A DNA stretch of 64,000 nt from Carex sylvatica (Eukaryota; Streptophyta; Magnoliopsida; Poales; Cyperaceae): the NCBI GenBank assembly GCA_964058845.1, contig CAXKVR010000043.1:372001-436000 (forward strand), written 5' to 3'. Shown in pieces: positions 12,040 through 22,555 of this stretch. Made by a program: the position numbers and the translations under genes. The notes beneath the pieces are model-generated. The model searched no databases. It was not told where the DNA came from and worked only from the letters and a program-made list of their open reading frames with translations. The number at the start of each line of letters is the position of its first letter. Positions within the stretch are counted from its first letter, which is position 1.

Positions 12040-12440
12040 AAAAATGATGTGACGTGCGTGCTGTGACTAACACGTCGTGACTTTAGTCTCGTGTTGTGCT
12101 ATATCGTGCTGTGACTATTCGCGTGCCGTGTCCAAACGTAACTAGTTACGTTTCTCACGTTTAACTATTTTTTTTCATAATTTAAATTAGTTTATTCAAG
12201 ATTCACCATTTGATTAAGACCTAATGGTCCTAATTACACGTGACTCGCGTGATTACGTGACGTGCTGTACCGTGTCAAATTTTTCTAAAGTTGATCATCG
12301 GCACGCGAATAATCACGGTATGAGACATGCGAATCACGGTACGAAACAGTCACACGTGTCGTACCGTTCCGTACTATTCTGTAACCATGCCGTTCTGTGA
12401 TGGAGCCGGCTTCGCGGTGCCATATTTGATATTTCCCACT
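12040..12440. repeat. CACGTG/CGTG-rich imperfect inverted repeat, possible old MITE
   Basis: The stretch is unusually rich in CGTG and CACG words (GTGACGTGCGTGCTGTGACT, ACGTGACTCGCGTGATTACG). The word ATTCGCGTGCCG (12117) meets its reverse complement CGGCACGCGAAT (12299-12310). It is probably a decayed terminal-inverted-repeat element. ACGTG is also the core of G-box/ABRE sites; a regulatory role for the neighbouring gene at 12944 is only a possibility. Confidence 0.45.
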
Positions 12441-12943
12441 CTAATTGGACATACTCATCAGAAATTGGAAAATTTCTAAAAATTCCGAGGTCAACCTACT
12501 AAAGCCCGGCCCAAATAAGCCCAGTGAAATCTGTGATCCCTGGTCAGGATTGTACCACGGCCTCTGGTGCATTCGGCACTAGCACCTCCGCTCTCCCGAC
12601 AAAACACCTTGCTCTCTCAAGCCTGTCCTCTCCAGTAACTAAACTTTTCAGTTTATATCAGATCCGTCCGATCATAATCCAGGCTAATATGACCTGTGTC
12701 GAAATGAAAAGAGTGCTTTTAATATTGGTGCGAAAGCAAACCTGACGGTCCGGATCTAAATTCAAAATTTGAGTTAAATCAGGTAATATGAATTCTTGCT
12801 GTCTCGCTCAACACAGCACCAAATCGGGGTTTTAGGCTTCGAGCTTGAGGCCTCCTCTTTGATTTGCGACTGCGAGAGGGAGGAGAGATCGTGCGAGCTG
12901 TGTATGCAATTATCAAGCTCAGGAACCGAACCTTTCTCCTGAA
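12441..12943 (+). promoter_or_regulatory. 5' flank and probable 5' UTR of the S26-like gene
   Basis: About 500 bp between the CGTG-rich repeat and the ATG at 12944. The last 120 bp are purine- and CT-rich (GAGAGGGAGGAGAGATCGTG), typical of a plant leader. No clear TATA box was identified and the transcription start is not located. Short ORFs here do not resemble known proteins. Confidence 0.35.
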
Positions 12944-15900
12944 ATGGTTTCTCTCTCAACTTGGGTCCGTTACGCCGCCATCAAGCTCGACTACTCCCTC
13001 TCCCTAGGATTGAAGGTTTTTTCTCCTCCTCTCCATTTCTCTCTCTGATTCATCTTTTGTGTGGTCAAATCATTGTTGGTTGATTTCTGTCGTACGAGGT
13101 CTTAGTTCCTTTTATTGCGGTTTTAGCTTCGTTTTGTCTTAGTATTGGGCTGATTATAGGGAATTTTTGTTTGAAGGTAGGTCGGTTGATCTTTTCGTGT
13201 TTAATTAGATCACGAATCCCATTTACTACCCGATTTTAAGTGATTAACTACGAATCCCGTTCACTACAATTTTAAGTAATTAGAGCCTGAATCCCATTTA
13301 CTATGAATTGGATAAAAAAGAGTTATTTAAGTACTTTAGTGCTGTTGTCTATGAGAAATTCAGTGCCCACCTTATCCGACAATAAAATAGCAACCAATCA
13401 CAAGGTCATATTTCCAAGAAAAAAAGTTTATATCAAAACCTTCTGAAATTCCAATTACCAGCTTAGCACATGGTAGCTGACCAAGTTCTAATCCTTTGCA
13501 TTAAAATGTGTTTCAAACACAAAACATTCATCTTGGACCCTCCCAAATCACTTCCTTTGGTGTCCTTAGATGTAAAGGAAAAAAAAAATGTCCTTCAACT
13601 ATTTGTAAAATAGGTTTTGTGATATTTGGGCAAATATTCTAGCAAACAATAAAAATTAAGGAATATTATTAATTATATTTTTAATTTACATAGTCGGACT
13701 TATTTGTTTGAAAAGGTATATTCCAGTTTCTCTTTCTCATTTCTGCACTTCTGTTTTTTCGAAAAATGATCCCTCTGATCCTTGCTACTTAAGTTCCAGA
13801 TGTTGCTTTTGTTTATTACGAGTAATTAGCTTGTGTGTTGTTGTTCCGCTTGAATTTACTTGTCCTTATCAGCATCAAAACAAGTAAACAACACCAACTT
13901 GCTTTTTTCACAGTTTTTCATTGTTTCCATATTACCCCGTCAACCCTAACCAAAGCTTGATTTAAGCTTTACTTGTGCAACTAAACCCCTAGTTCTTATT
14001 TTATATCATCATCCCAGTTTTGAACCATTTCTTGGTTTAGTCTAAATTCTTCTAAATTGATGATGGTTTACTCTCCTCTGTTTGATTACAGTATATGTTT
14101 AGCTTTTGAAATTGACAGATGGTATTATTGTAAAATATGTAGAAGTACAATGTTGGTCAGATCAATGCCAGAGAGCTGAGTGATGCAATAGTGAAAAACT
14201 TTATGCAAGGGAGGCTAACATTTACATACTGGACAAAGGGAGAAGAGATGTCACCTACAATCTCTGATGGAGGCACTCTTCTTGTTAGAAAATTGCCTGC
14301 TCCTACGCCCACGTACTTTGATTCCTTATCTCATTTTCCTTTTTTATTTGTGCTCAGTTTTGACAAGGGTACTGCAAACTTTGTTTCTGAAATGTGTGGT
14401 TTTAATCCTTGCTTGATTTCACTATCTTTTCCAATTGGGTTTCTGACTTGTTAATCAACATAAGTTTTTTTTTTGTTTGCATTCCTCTGTAGGCAAGTAT
14501 TTGTTGGAGATGTGGTACTAGTAAAAGATCCAGAAAATTCGAATGTTATTGTGAGAAGATTGGCGGCAACTGAAGGGTATGAGATGGTTTCTTCAAATGA
14601 GGAAGAGGAACCATTTGTACTAGACAAGGACCAATGTTGGGTATTGTCAGACAACACTTCTCTGAAGCCTAAGGTACATCTTATCTTCACCCTTTGGCAA
14701 ATTACATCTTTTGTGATGTATGCATGGATTATTAAATAAATTTAATATTTTTATTAGATGGAACATCCAATTCAAAATAAATCTTTAAATTTTGTTAATT
14801 AAAAATTATTAAAATGGAATACCCATCAATTTTGGAGATTGTGAATAACACTTAACAGTTGTTAATTGGGAAAAAAAAAGACTAAATTGTGCATGTTCTT
14901 TCCTAGTAAATCTTTAGAATAACATAATGACCTGTTCCCACCATCAATTATCGTAACATCTCAATCGTCTTGCTTTGATATAATCTCACTAGAGGTAGTG
15001 GCAAAACTTTCAAATACTCAATGAATGCATCTACAGTGCTAAATACTGATATTAATTGCACAGATATGGAAAAGATGGCTGTTTCATGCAAAAATGTGAT
15101 ATGTTGGGAGTTCTCATGATATATGAAAAAAATGTTGGGTTTAATTGGCAAAAGTGCTTTCTATTAGTAGTAAATTTTCACTTCACTTGAGGCCTCTGAA
15201 AATTATGCATACCCCTTCAAGATGAGATTTAATTTCCATTTTCTGAACAATGGAAAATATCACCTATGTACATTTTTATTTCTCCTAAGTTTTTTTTTTT
15301 GTTAAGAGAGAAGTGTGATGATTAACAAGGAATTTTAAGACATTGGGAATATGTTGTGAGGCTGGATTTGAATTGTTGGGTTTGTATGATAACATTTGCA
15401 GGGTATTTTGTTGTCTATCCCGCAATTATAAAAAACAAAACTGGTACCCCCGATTTCTACTGTTTGACATGCCTTAAACTGAACACATTCTAATGCATGT
15501 GTTCAGTTCGACAGAAAATTATTTTTTTCTTGTCTGAACTACACTCACATGTTTAGGACTGCCTGACTGACCGCATGCGTTTCTGCACCCTCCTCATCCT
15601 GAACTTGTAAATTTTTTTTTGATAAGCTTCATATCTGCTCAAGGCATGTGTTAGAGAACCAGACAGTATTGTGAAATTTTTAAAATGGTGAATGCTTGTA
15701 TTATTATTTCAATAAAACCAGGATAGACAAATGAAAAATTTTATGTACAGGTTAATTTTATTTGTAATGTCAGTACAGGTTAATAATTTTAGCAGTGTTA
15801 TATATAAGATGCTCAATATACAAAGAGAGTGCTGGGCTATTTCTCAATTCAAATCTCTGAAATGTTTTCTGCATTGATTGATGTGCCAGCAAACCCTTAA

Positions 15901-16698
15901 TTTTAAACTATTATAAGTAGTATTTTCTTGTGATGCTCATGGGTCTAGGTTGGAACAAAAAGAAAGTTGAGCCAGTTTTGTTCCTTAAAAGTCGGTTGCC
16001 TCAATCAAATGTTAATTTTCATGGTTAATTACAAGGAAGCTGAATCTTAATCCTATTCATGTCAATTTATTTGCAAATGTAATGGTGAAATTAAATAATT
16101 TTTGCGACAGGAAGCAAGAGACAGCCGTCTTTTTGGACCTGTTCCCATGACTGACATTATTGGCCGAGTTATCTATGCTTTGCGATCAGCTGTTGATCAT
16201 GGTCCTGTTGAGAACAGGTACTCTTTCTTTTGGAAACTGCTTTTTCATGAATGTATGCATCATTACTGCAATGCAATATTGTGGTACTAAATTGTGCTTA
16301 AGCATCGAATACAGCAAAGCTACCAAAATTGAATCAATGAACAAACATATATTTGCCAAATTGCAAGGTATTGTTGAAATTCTGATGTCCAGAGGGAACA
16401 AAATAGTACACAAGTATGGTAAAATAATTCTTGCTTAAGTCTGGGTCTGGGCTACAGTTTTTAGTCAATCTGCATCTTTCACTATTTAATATCTGTCTAT
16501 GAAATTACTCCATCTACTGCATTTTCATGAATGATGAACAGTAGAAATTTTGCAGTATGAACTTTTATAGACATTCCATGTGATGAATATATTAACTTTT
16601 TTCTTATCCAAAGCAGTCATTCTGCTATCAACCATGACAGAGATGTTATGGCGGTTGAGTTGGATGTAAACCAGATGGCGAAGAATTCAAAATCGTAA
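12944..16698 (+). CDS. S26-type peptidase-like protein (mitochondrial inner membrane protease-like), 5 exons
   Basis: Exons 12944-13015, 14143-14312, 14493-14673, 16111-16217 and 16617-16698 join in frame with GT-AG borders into 203 residues. The N-terminus (MVSLSTWVRY) and overall text resemble, from memory, the plant 'peptidase S24/S26' proteins At1g06200/At2g31140. Seen: KGEEMSPTI with the nucleophile-position Ser61, then GTLLVRKLP, FVGDVVLVKDP, and VRRLAATEG where S26 enzymes carry the general-base Lys (KR motif); here Arg102 stands at that place. The C-terminal part has DSRLFGPVPMTDIIGR, the SGDNRS-DSR-FG-V region in weakened form. S26 proteases remove presequences at the mitochondrial inner membrane; with Lys replaced, activity is uncertain. 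The first exon ATG is preferred because it restores the family N-terminus. Confidence 0.9.
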
Positions 16699-17479
16699 AA
16701 TGAAAATTCATTTTCATCTGCTTTTTGTCATATCAAGCCTTCCCTTTTGTTGGTGAAGTTCCCTCCTGTTGCAAAAATTTCTCCTGGCTGAGAAATTTTG
16801 ATCACTGTTGAACTTTTCATCCATGAATTTCAATTTGATATTATACGGTGAGGTCTGAGAATCTAGTGACTTTGTACTCAGCTGATGTGTTATGGTGCAT
16901 AATGCCTTCGAGTTTGTTGTTTATTAGGTGATACATTGATAATAATTAAGTATTGGACATGTTTGTCGGTTTGTGTTTTCGATCTGGTTCATTCTGTTGT
17001 TTTAAATCAAGTGGTAAATACTCTGGATAATTTTTCAGGATCATCAATTTCTGCTTTTCTTTGGTTTCTTTTTCTGAGTCTACATATCTTTTGTGATATA
17101 GTTTTATGAGTAATTAAGATCATTCTGTTTTGCTAGAAGCTCTCTAAAATATCAGATGATTTTCATCAAAGCTTATTTCATATTGGAACATTTTCATATA
17201 CATGTATTGTTTAATTGCATTGCTCTTTCAAGTTATGGATTCATTTTTTCTAAGAAAAAAATGATTCTTGTTCCTATATTGGTACTACCTGTCCAAAAGT
17301 AGTGGTGGCAGCAATCTGACAAACAATTAACTGGCTTATTTCGCTCAGAGCAGGTCAATCATTTAATTTGCCAATATATACTTTGTTAAAGATTTATTTA
17401 GAGATCGCAGACAAACAATTCAGTTTCCACCAAAAAAGTCGCAAGGGGAAATAATTATTTGATATCATAAAAGGTAACA
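16699..17479. other. 3' flank of the S26-like gene, no other gene seen
   Basis: AT-rich sequence, probably holding the 3' UTR and poly-A site of the upstream gene. The two genes point the same way and are about 1.2 kb apart. Confidence 0.5.
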
Positions 17480-17588
17480 TATATTTCTGTTGAGATCTGG
17501 ACCATCCGATCAGAATCTGTACGAATATTAAAGCCGACCGAATTGATAGAATTCTGATCGGATGGTCTGGACCTAAACAGAAATATTC
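17480..17588. repeat. About 109-bp hairpin upstream of the RHON1-like gene
   Basis: ATATTTCTGTTGAGATCTGG (17481) pairs with the reverse complement of CTGGACCTAAACAGAAATAT (17568-17587), and ACCATCCGATCAGAAT with its partner ATTCTGATCGGATGGT. It is a small stem-loop or mini-MITE about 330 bp ahead of the ATG at 17914, in the likely promoter. Confidence 0.75.
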
Positions 17589-17913
17589 TCTTACCTCCCG
17601 AGGCGTCTCCAAAACATACGGTTTTGTGGGCCGGGTTGGTGGGCCTGAAACTGAAAACCCAATTCGCCGAGGGCATCCGACAGGCGACATAGAAAAAGGC
17701 GAAAAACCCTTGAACAACCAAAAAAAGAAAAAGAAAAAGGGTTTAACAATTGGCAGCCTTATCCATCCGACCATCCCCATTCCCGTCTAACGCGCTCCTC
17801 TCTTTCGCCGAGATATTACGCGGTTGCACCGCCGGGGAAGTCCGAGCAAAGCGACACCGGATACCGGACCTCTGTTGGTAGCATAGAGAAAGGTTCGACG
17901 AAGGAGAGAAGAG

Positions 17914-20900
17914 ATGTCTATTTCCGCCGGTGTACATTTCGTTTCTGGTAACCACCTCCAAGGTAATCCTCCTCGCCGCGTACTCCGCTTGTCTAGTTTC
18001 TAGTTTAAATCCTCCTCTCAGTTCTTTTGTTGTAGTTTGAAATTTGTGTTGCCTTGGTAAATCTTAGCTGGATTGGATTATTCTTAGTTTTTTCTTATGT
18101 TCAGTCACTGCGTGTGTCTTCTGCTTTAAGATCAACCTGTACTTTTTGGGTATCTTTCGGTAATAATGCCTCGTTTTATTTTATTTTATTTTATTTTATT
18201 TTATATATTTGCCTTTTTTGTTTTTGTGCGAAACACACCTGGCCTGGATTGGACTTGACTTTAAGGGTAAGTCCGGTAAAAATGGCTATTTTGCCTTAGT
18301 TCACTTCTATTTCAGGTAAATCCATGTTACGTGTGTATTTCTTATAAGTTTAGACTTATCAGATTGCTATTTCCGGCTCAGTGATTGAGCAAGTGTTATC
18401 AAACCCTTGTGTGTTCAATTTTAGTTTCATTTTAAGGTGACTTAACCAAGGAAAATGAGGGGACCTTTGTGTCTATTTGGTAATGCCAAATTTACTGACT
18501 TTCAATTGAAGCTATGTTGTAAATAGAAGTTCTTTAACTGTTGGGTACAAGCAAAAATTTTGGTTTATATATGCAAAAAGAACAATCTAATATAAAAAAG
18601 AAAAAAGAAAAAAGAAAAAAGTTTCCTATGCTAGTAAGGAAAGTGCAAGCTTCACCTGGTTTAGCATCTAAATATTTGTAGTCTTAAAGAAACTCAAATG
18701 CTGTTTGCTCAACTTAATGGTGCAAGACTTCCTTCCATAGCTCAATTTATCCAATACATAGGCCCCAAAAGAATATAAAAAAACTGATTTATATAGTTGA
18801 TGTTCAAGAATTCCCTCAAAGCCCAAAGGACCAAACCACTCATATAGTCATATTTCTTTTTATATGCATTTGTTACACACTGGTTGCTAATTTATTCTCC
18901 GTCTCAATTTTTAACTTGTTTTCACATATAGCATCTCCCATGAAACTTCTAGTACCTGTTCGGCAGAGAGGCTTAGGCCTCCTTAAAGGTCCTTAAGCTT
19001 CTAATCCAGCCGAATAGATGCTCCTTAGACAAGATTAAATACATTCCTTTAGATCAATTCTTAAGTCATCCAGATCCCTTCCTTAAAGATCGGACTCCTT
19101 AAGACCATCCTTAAGGTCCATTTTCTTCGGACCATTTCACCCTCAAAAGTGCTGCTTCCTAAGGAGAGCATTTTTATTTTAATATTTTATTATCATCTCT
19201 CTCCCACACCAACACATATTCCCAGGTAAGAAAGAAAGCATCTCATCTCCTCTGCGCCTATGATCGCCGGTGCTTCATCGACGAACACATTAAACCGACA
19301 CCATAAAAAGTTTCGTATTGAGATGCTTTTTCTCTTGACATCCACTTTGATGAGTATTTCTCTCATTGCTTTCTCTTCATTAATCTTCTTCATTTACTAA
19401 CTCCTTTGTCAGTTTATTTTGTGCGCTAAATTGATAACAATTGTTGAATATATTGAAGCTTTTCTGAAATTCAACTGTTTATTTTGGGGTTTTTGTTTTT
19501 GTTTCTGAAATTCATTAGTTGGGTTCGTAGGGGGGACAAGAAAAAGGCTTGGACCAAAGTTTTTTGTTTTCTCTAACAAGTAAAAATTGAAATTCGATTG
19601 ATGGTAGTATAAAACCTTGTTCTCAAATGATGTACAGAATTTTGAAGTATGTGTTTATTTTTTTAACTTCATCTAACATTGTAATTTTTATTGAAACTAT
19701 AATTTTTTATTTTTTTTCTCTTATTAGATTCAATTGTTAAATCTATACGACTGTTGCTTTGTGTTTTGTGAAATTTCAATGATTCTACTCAAAAGTTTTG
19801 ATGAATTATATTTTGGAAAACTTTTACTAATTTTTAGCAAGTTTAAATTTGGATTTTTTTGTTTCTGGATTAATATTTTGTTGTCAGTTTTAGTAACTTT
19901 TGAGTAATTTTGTTGGTTCTGTTATGCTGGATTTTTTTTTTTATATCTGAAATAGTGTATTTTTTTCCTTCTGAAAATATGATATATGAGATAGTCTAAA
20001 TGTAATTTTCTTGTATTTACAAGAAATTTGATGACAAACTTAAAAGATTTTATAAAATTTGTTGTACTTGAGATAATCTAAGTGTAACTTATATTTTTGC
20101 ACTTCTTCTTTTTAGTTTGCACTTTGTATTCAATTGGGTACTGGTACAACTTTGTACCAGTGCCATGTACAAGTGAACTGAAACATTTGGTTAAATATCA
20201 GTGCTTTGTACCAGTGACAATATGCCCTTAATCATGACAATCCGTATGTATCAACTATTAACTTTAGATAATTTTAATTATTTATACTAAAATGTGTGTA
20301 ATATGTTGGAGATAAGATAATAATATTAGATGGCATGAATAATATGGAGGAGGGTATTCAAGTCTTTACACATTATAATATATATTTTTGTTGTACAAAG
20401 TCTTCATTCTTAATCTTACTACTTACCGAACAAATGCTCCTTAGTGAGGATTAAATTTTTAATCCATGTCCTCTTAAGGAAGGCTACCGAACACCCTCCT
20501 ATTGAGTTGGCTATGTCCAAAATAATCATACATATTTTGCAAGTGTTTCATTTTTATGAAATAAAAAAAATGAATAGGTACTTGACGTCTAGGTCAAAAA
20601 ATATATTTTCGTGTACCTTTAAAAGCCCTTATTCTCAGGGTTCTAAAATTTTCTTCTTATTAGGCACTATTGGATGAACTGACAACAATGATTTTTTTTT
20701 GTTTCTTCAGGGCTCCCAGTGAAGAAAACCATCTTACCTCCTTTCTCTAGGGATCTTTTACTCAAAAACAAGTCCCCTCTATATTTCCAACCATTAGCTC
20801 GAGTCCCTCTTTCTCTCACATGCAAAGCGAGCAGCTCGAACAATAACCGGAAAATCCCCAGGCTTCCAAAAAATAAGTACAACAATTCCCCTCCACCTCT

Positions 20901-21888
20901 CTGGAGCAAGTTCAATAACCACCAAGAACAAGAGGACCTTCTGGAAACAAGCAAAATGTTGTCCTCACAAAATGGGGGCAGCAGAATTTCTGATGCCCCA
21001 ACTCCCATTAAATCAGGAAATTCAGAGGAGATTATAAAAATTTTTAGAAAGCACCTATCACAGATGCAAGCAGAGTCTAGGAAACCACCAGTGAACAGCA
21101 ACCCCAACATCCGATCGTACGGCTTGAATGCAACAATGCTGAATGACGAGGAGAAGCGCAATAGCATTAAAGAACTTCTCAAGCAGTTGAGTACTTCTGG
21201 CACCAATAAAAAGAGCATAACCAACAACATTGGTACTAAAGGTACCATTAATAACCTTAGTAAATATGAGGAGGCTGTTGTTGAAGATGGTGACAGTGAG
21301 AATATTGATGAAGATAGTGATTTTGAGGATGATGTACCTGACATACTGGATTCTGATGAAGATAGTGATTTTGAGGATGATGTACCTGACATGCTGGATT
21401 CTGAACCCAAGCCTGTAACTATTTCTAGGTCACCTTCAAGATTTTCGCGCAAGTCTCCTGTTCTAGTGGAAAAGTACGAACCTGTCGTACCATCCGATAT
21501 TTATGAGGGAGAGACACAGATGCTGAGCGAGGAAGAGAAGTCTGGGTCAGAATATTTGGTTTATGAGTCTGAATCTGAGTCCATGGCTGAACCGAGTGAG
21601 GGCCAACATTTAGTGGAAAAGTACGAACCTGTCGTACCATCCGAAATTTATGAAGGAGAGACACAGATGCTGAGCGAGGAAGAGAAGTCTGGGTCAGAAT
21701 ATTTGGTTTATGAGTCTGAATCTGAGTCCATGGCTGAAGCGAGTGAGGGCCAACATTTAGGGGAGAAGATTGAGGATTTGGGTGCATTGAAAGTGTCTGA
21801 ATTAAGGGAGATTGCAAAATCACGCGGCCTGAAAGGTTATTCGAAGCTGAAGAAAGCTGAATTGGTCGAGCAGCTGAGCCTAAGTTAA
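17914..21888 (+). CDS. RHON1: RHON1/BP-73-like Rho-N domain protein, probably chloroplast, 2 exons
   Basis: Exons 17914-17962 and 20711-21888 (GT-AG, intron 2748 bp) give 408 residues. The N-terminus is rich in Ser, Pro, Lys and Arg and lacks acids for about 60 residues, like a plastid transit peptide. The middle is low-complexity and acidic, with two tandem repeat families: a 16-residue unit (DEDSDFEDDVPDILDS) twice and a 49-residue unit (VEKYEPVVPS ... EEEKSGSEYLVYESESES) twice. The last 39 residues (IEDLGALKVSELREIAKSRG, LKGYSKLKKAELVEQL) are a Rho termination factor N-terminal/SAP-like RNA-binding fold. The Arabidopsis family member RHON1 binds plastid RNA, supports processing and helps transcription termination. 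The short first exon rests on the splice sites and a sensible transit-like start; the true start could differ. A truncated extra copy of its 3' end lies at 26365. Confidence 0.83.
18174..18205. repeat. (TTTTA)n simple repeat in the RHON1-like intron
   Basis: About six tandem TTTTA units. A second low-complexity run, (GAAAAAA)n, lies near 18598-18620. Both are inside intron 1. Confidence 0.9.
18952..20498. mobile_element. Probable non-autonomous PIF/Harbinger-like element in intron 1 of the RHON1-like gene
   Basis: The left end GTACCTGTTCGGCAG and the reverse complement of the right end, GAGGGTGTTCGGTAG, match at 10 of 15 positions, and both are bounded by a CTA triplet (18949-18951 and 20499-20501) that would be a 3-bp target duplication. 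Subterminal CCTTAAG/TCCTTAAGG words and the block AATGCTCCTTAG against AGATGCTCCTTAG are shared near both ends. The 1.5-kb interior is AT-rich with no transposase ORF. The superfamily rests on the TIR style and a 3-bp duplication, so it is tentative. Confidence 0.6.
21307..21402 (+). repeat. 48-bp coding tandem repeat, 2 copies
   Basis: Units 21307-21354 and 21355-21402 are nearly identical and encode an acidic DEDSDFEDDVPDxLDS block in the RHON1-like protein. The only residue change is Ile to Met. Confidence 0.93.
21463..21756 (+). repeat. 147-bp coding tandem repeat, 2 copies
   Basis: Units 21463-21609 and 21610-21756 differ at only a few bases and encode a 49-residue acidic block in the RHON1-like protein. 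A third unit starts (TTAGGGGAGAAG) and then passes into the Rho-N domain. The near identity at DNA level means a recent duplication or gene conversion. Confidence 0.93.
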
Positions 21889-22555
21889 TTTAAAGGTTGG
21901 ATATTTGTAATATCTTTTGTGCTATTCACTTATTTCCATGACCTTCTTAGGTTGTATGCATGAAATTTTGTTATTTTTTTATCTTCTGTAGCTTTTGTGC
22001 TAAGTTCTTATCCTTTTGTGACTGACCAAGTTGATAATCTGTTAGCAGGTCCTTTAAGAGTTTTAATGAAGTTAATGTTGATGTTATGTTTAGTAGTACA
22101 GATTTGTTGTTGTAGATCTTTTTCTTTATCCACAGTCAGGCAGGTGTTCTCTTGATTGTTAATGCAAAGGCCAAGGCCTTGTTGGTAATGGTTCACTGGT
22201 TTGCAGTGTACAGTAACTGACTCATGAATTGAAATCTCAAATGATGACCTGATATCTGTATCTTAACGTAAATAGAATGTATACAAAATGTTGCCTTTTC
22301 CATGGCAATGGTTAAATGGTGTCTTAGTTCTTACATACTGTAATTGTAATTAGATATTAGGGTCGGTCACTTGGAAAATTTATCCCCAATATCTTGGAAC
22401 CAAATAATTACCTCACATGATATCATCATCCTTGTCTGAATACAACTCTAAGCCTCTTCAACAAAGTTATTTTTTAGCTATCTCTGTGTCCTAGTTTAAA
22501 AAGAAAAGAAAAAAAAAAAAATCAAATCTATTAAAAGATAACAGGAATTCAATCA
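21889..22555. other. Spacer between the RHON1-like gene and kinase copy A (convergent 3' ends)
   Basis: It holds the 3' UTRs of both convergent genes. The first 80 bp (TTCACTTATTTCCATGACC and context) recur at about 26480-26570 as part of a segmental duplication. No gene was found. Confidence 0.6.

Noticed and set aside
17394..17961. Minus-strand ORFs upstream of the RHON1-like gene
   Set aside because: They overlap its promoter hairpin and first exon and show no domain.
20667..21452. 261-residue ORF on the minus strand
   Set aside because: It is the antisense of the RHON1-like exon 2; its Ser/Leu repeats mirror the acidic sense repeats.
21425..21823. 132-residue minus-strand ORF with repeats
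   Set aside because: Antisense shadow of the 147-bp coding repeats.
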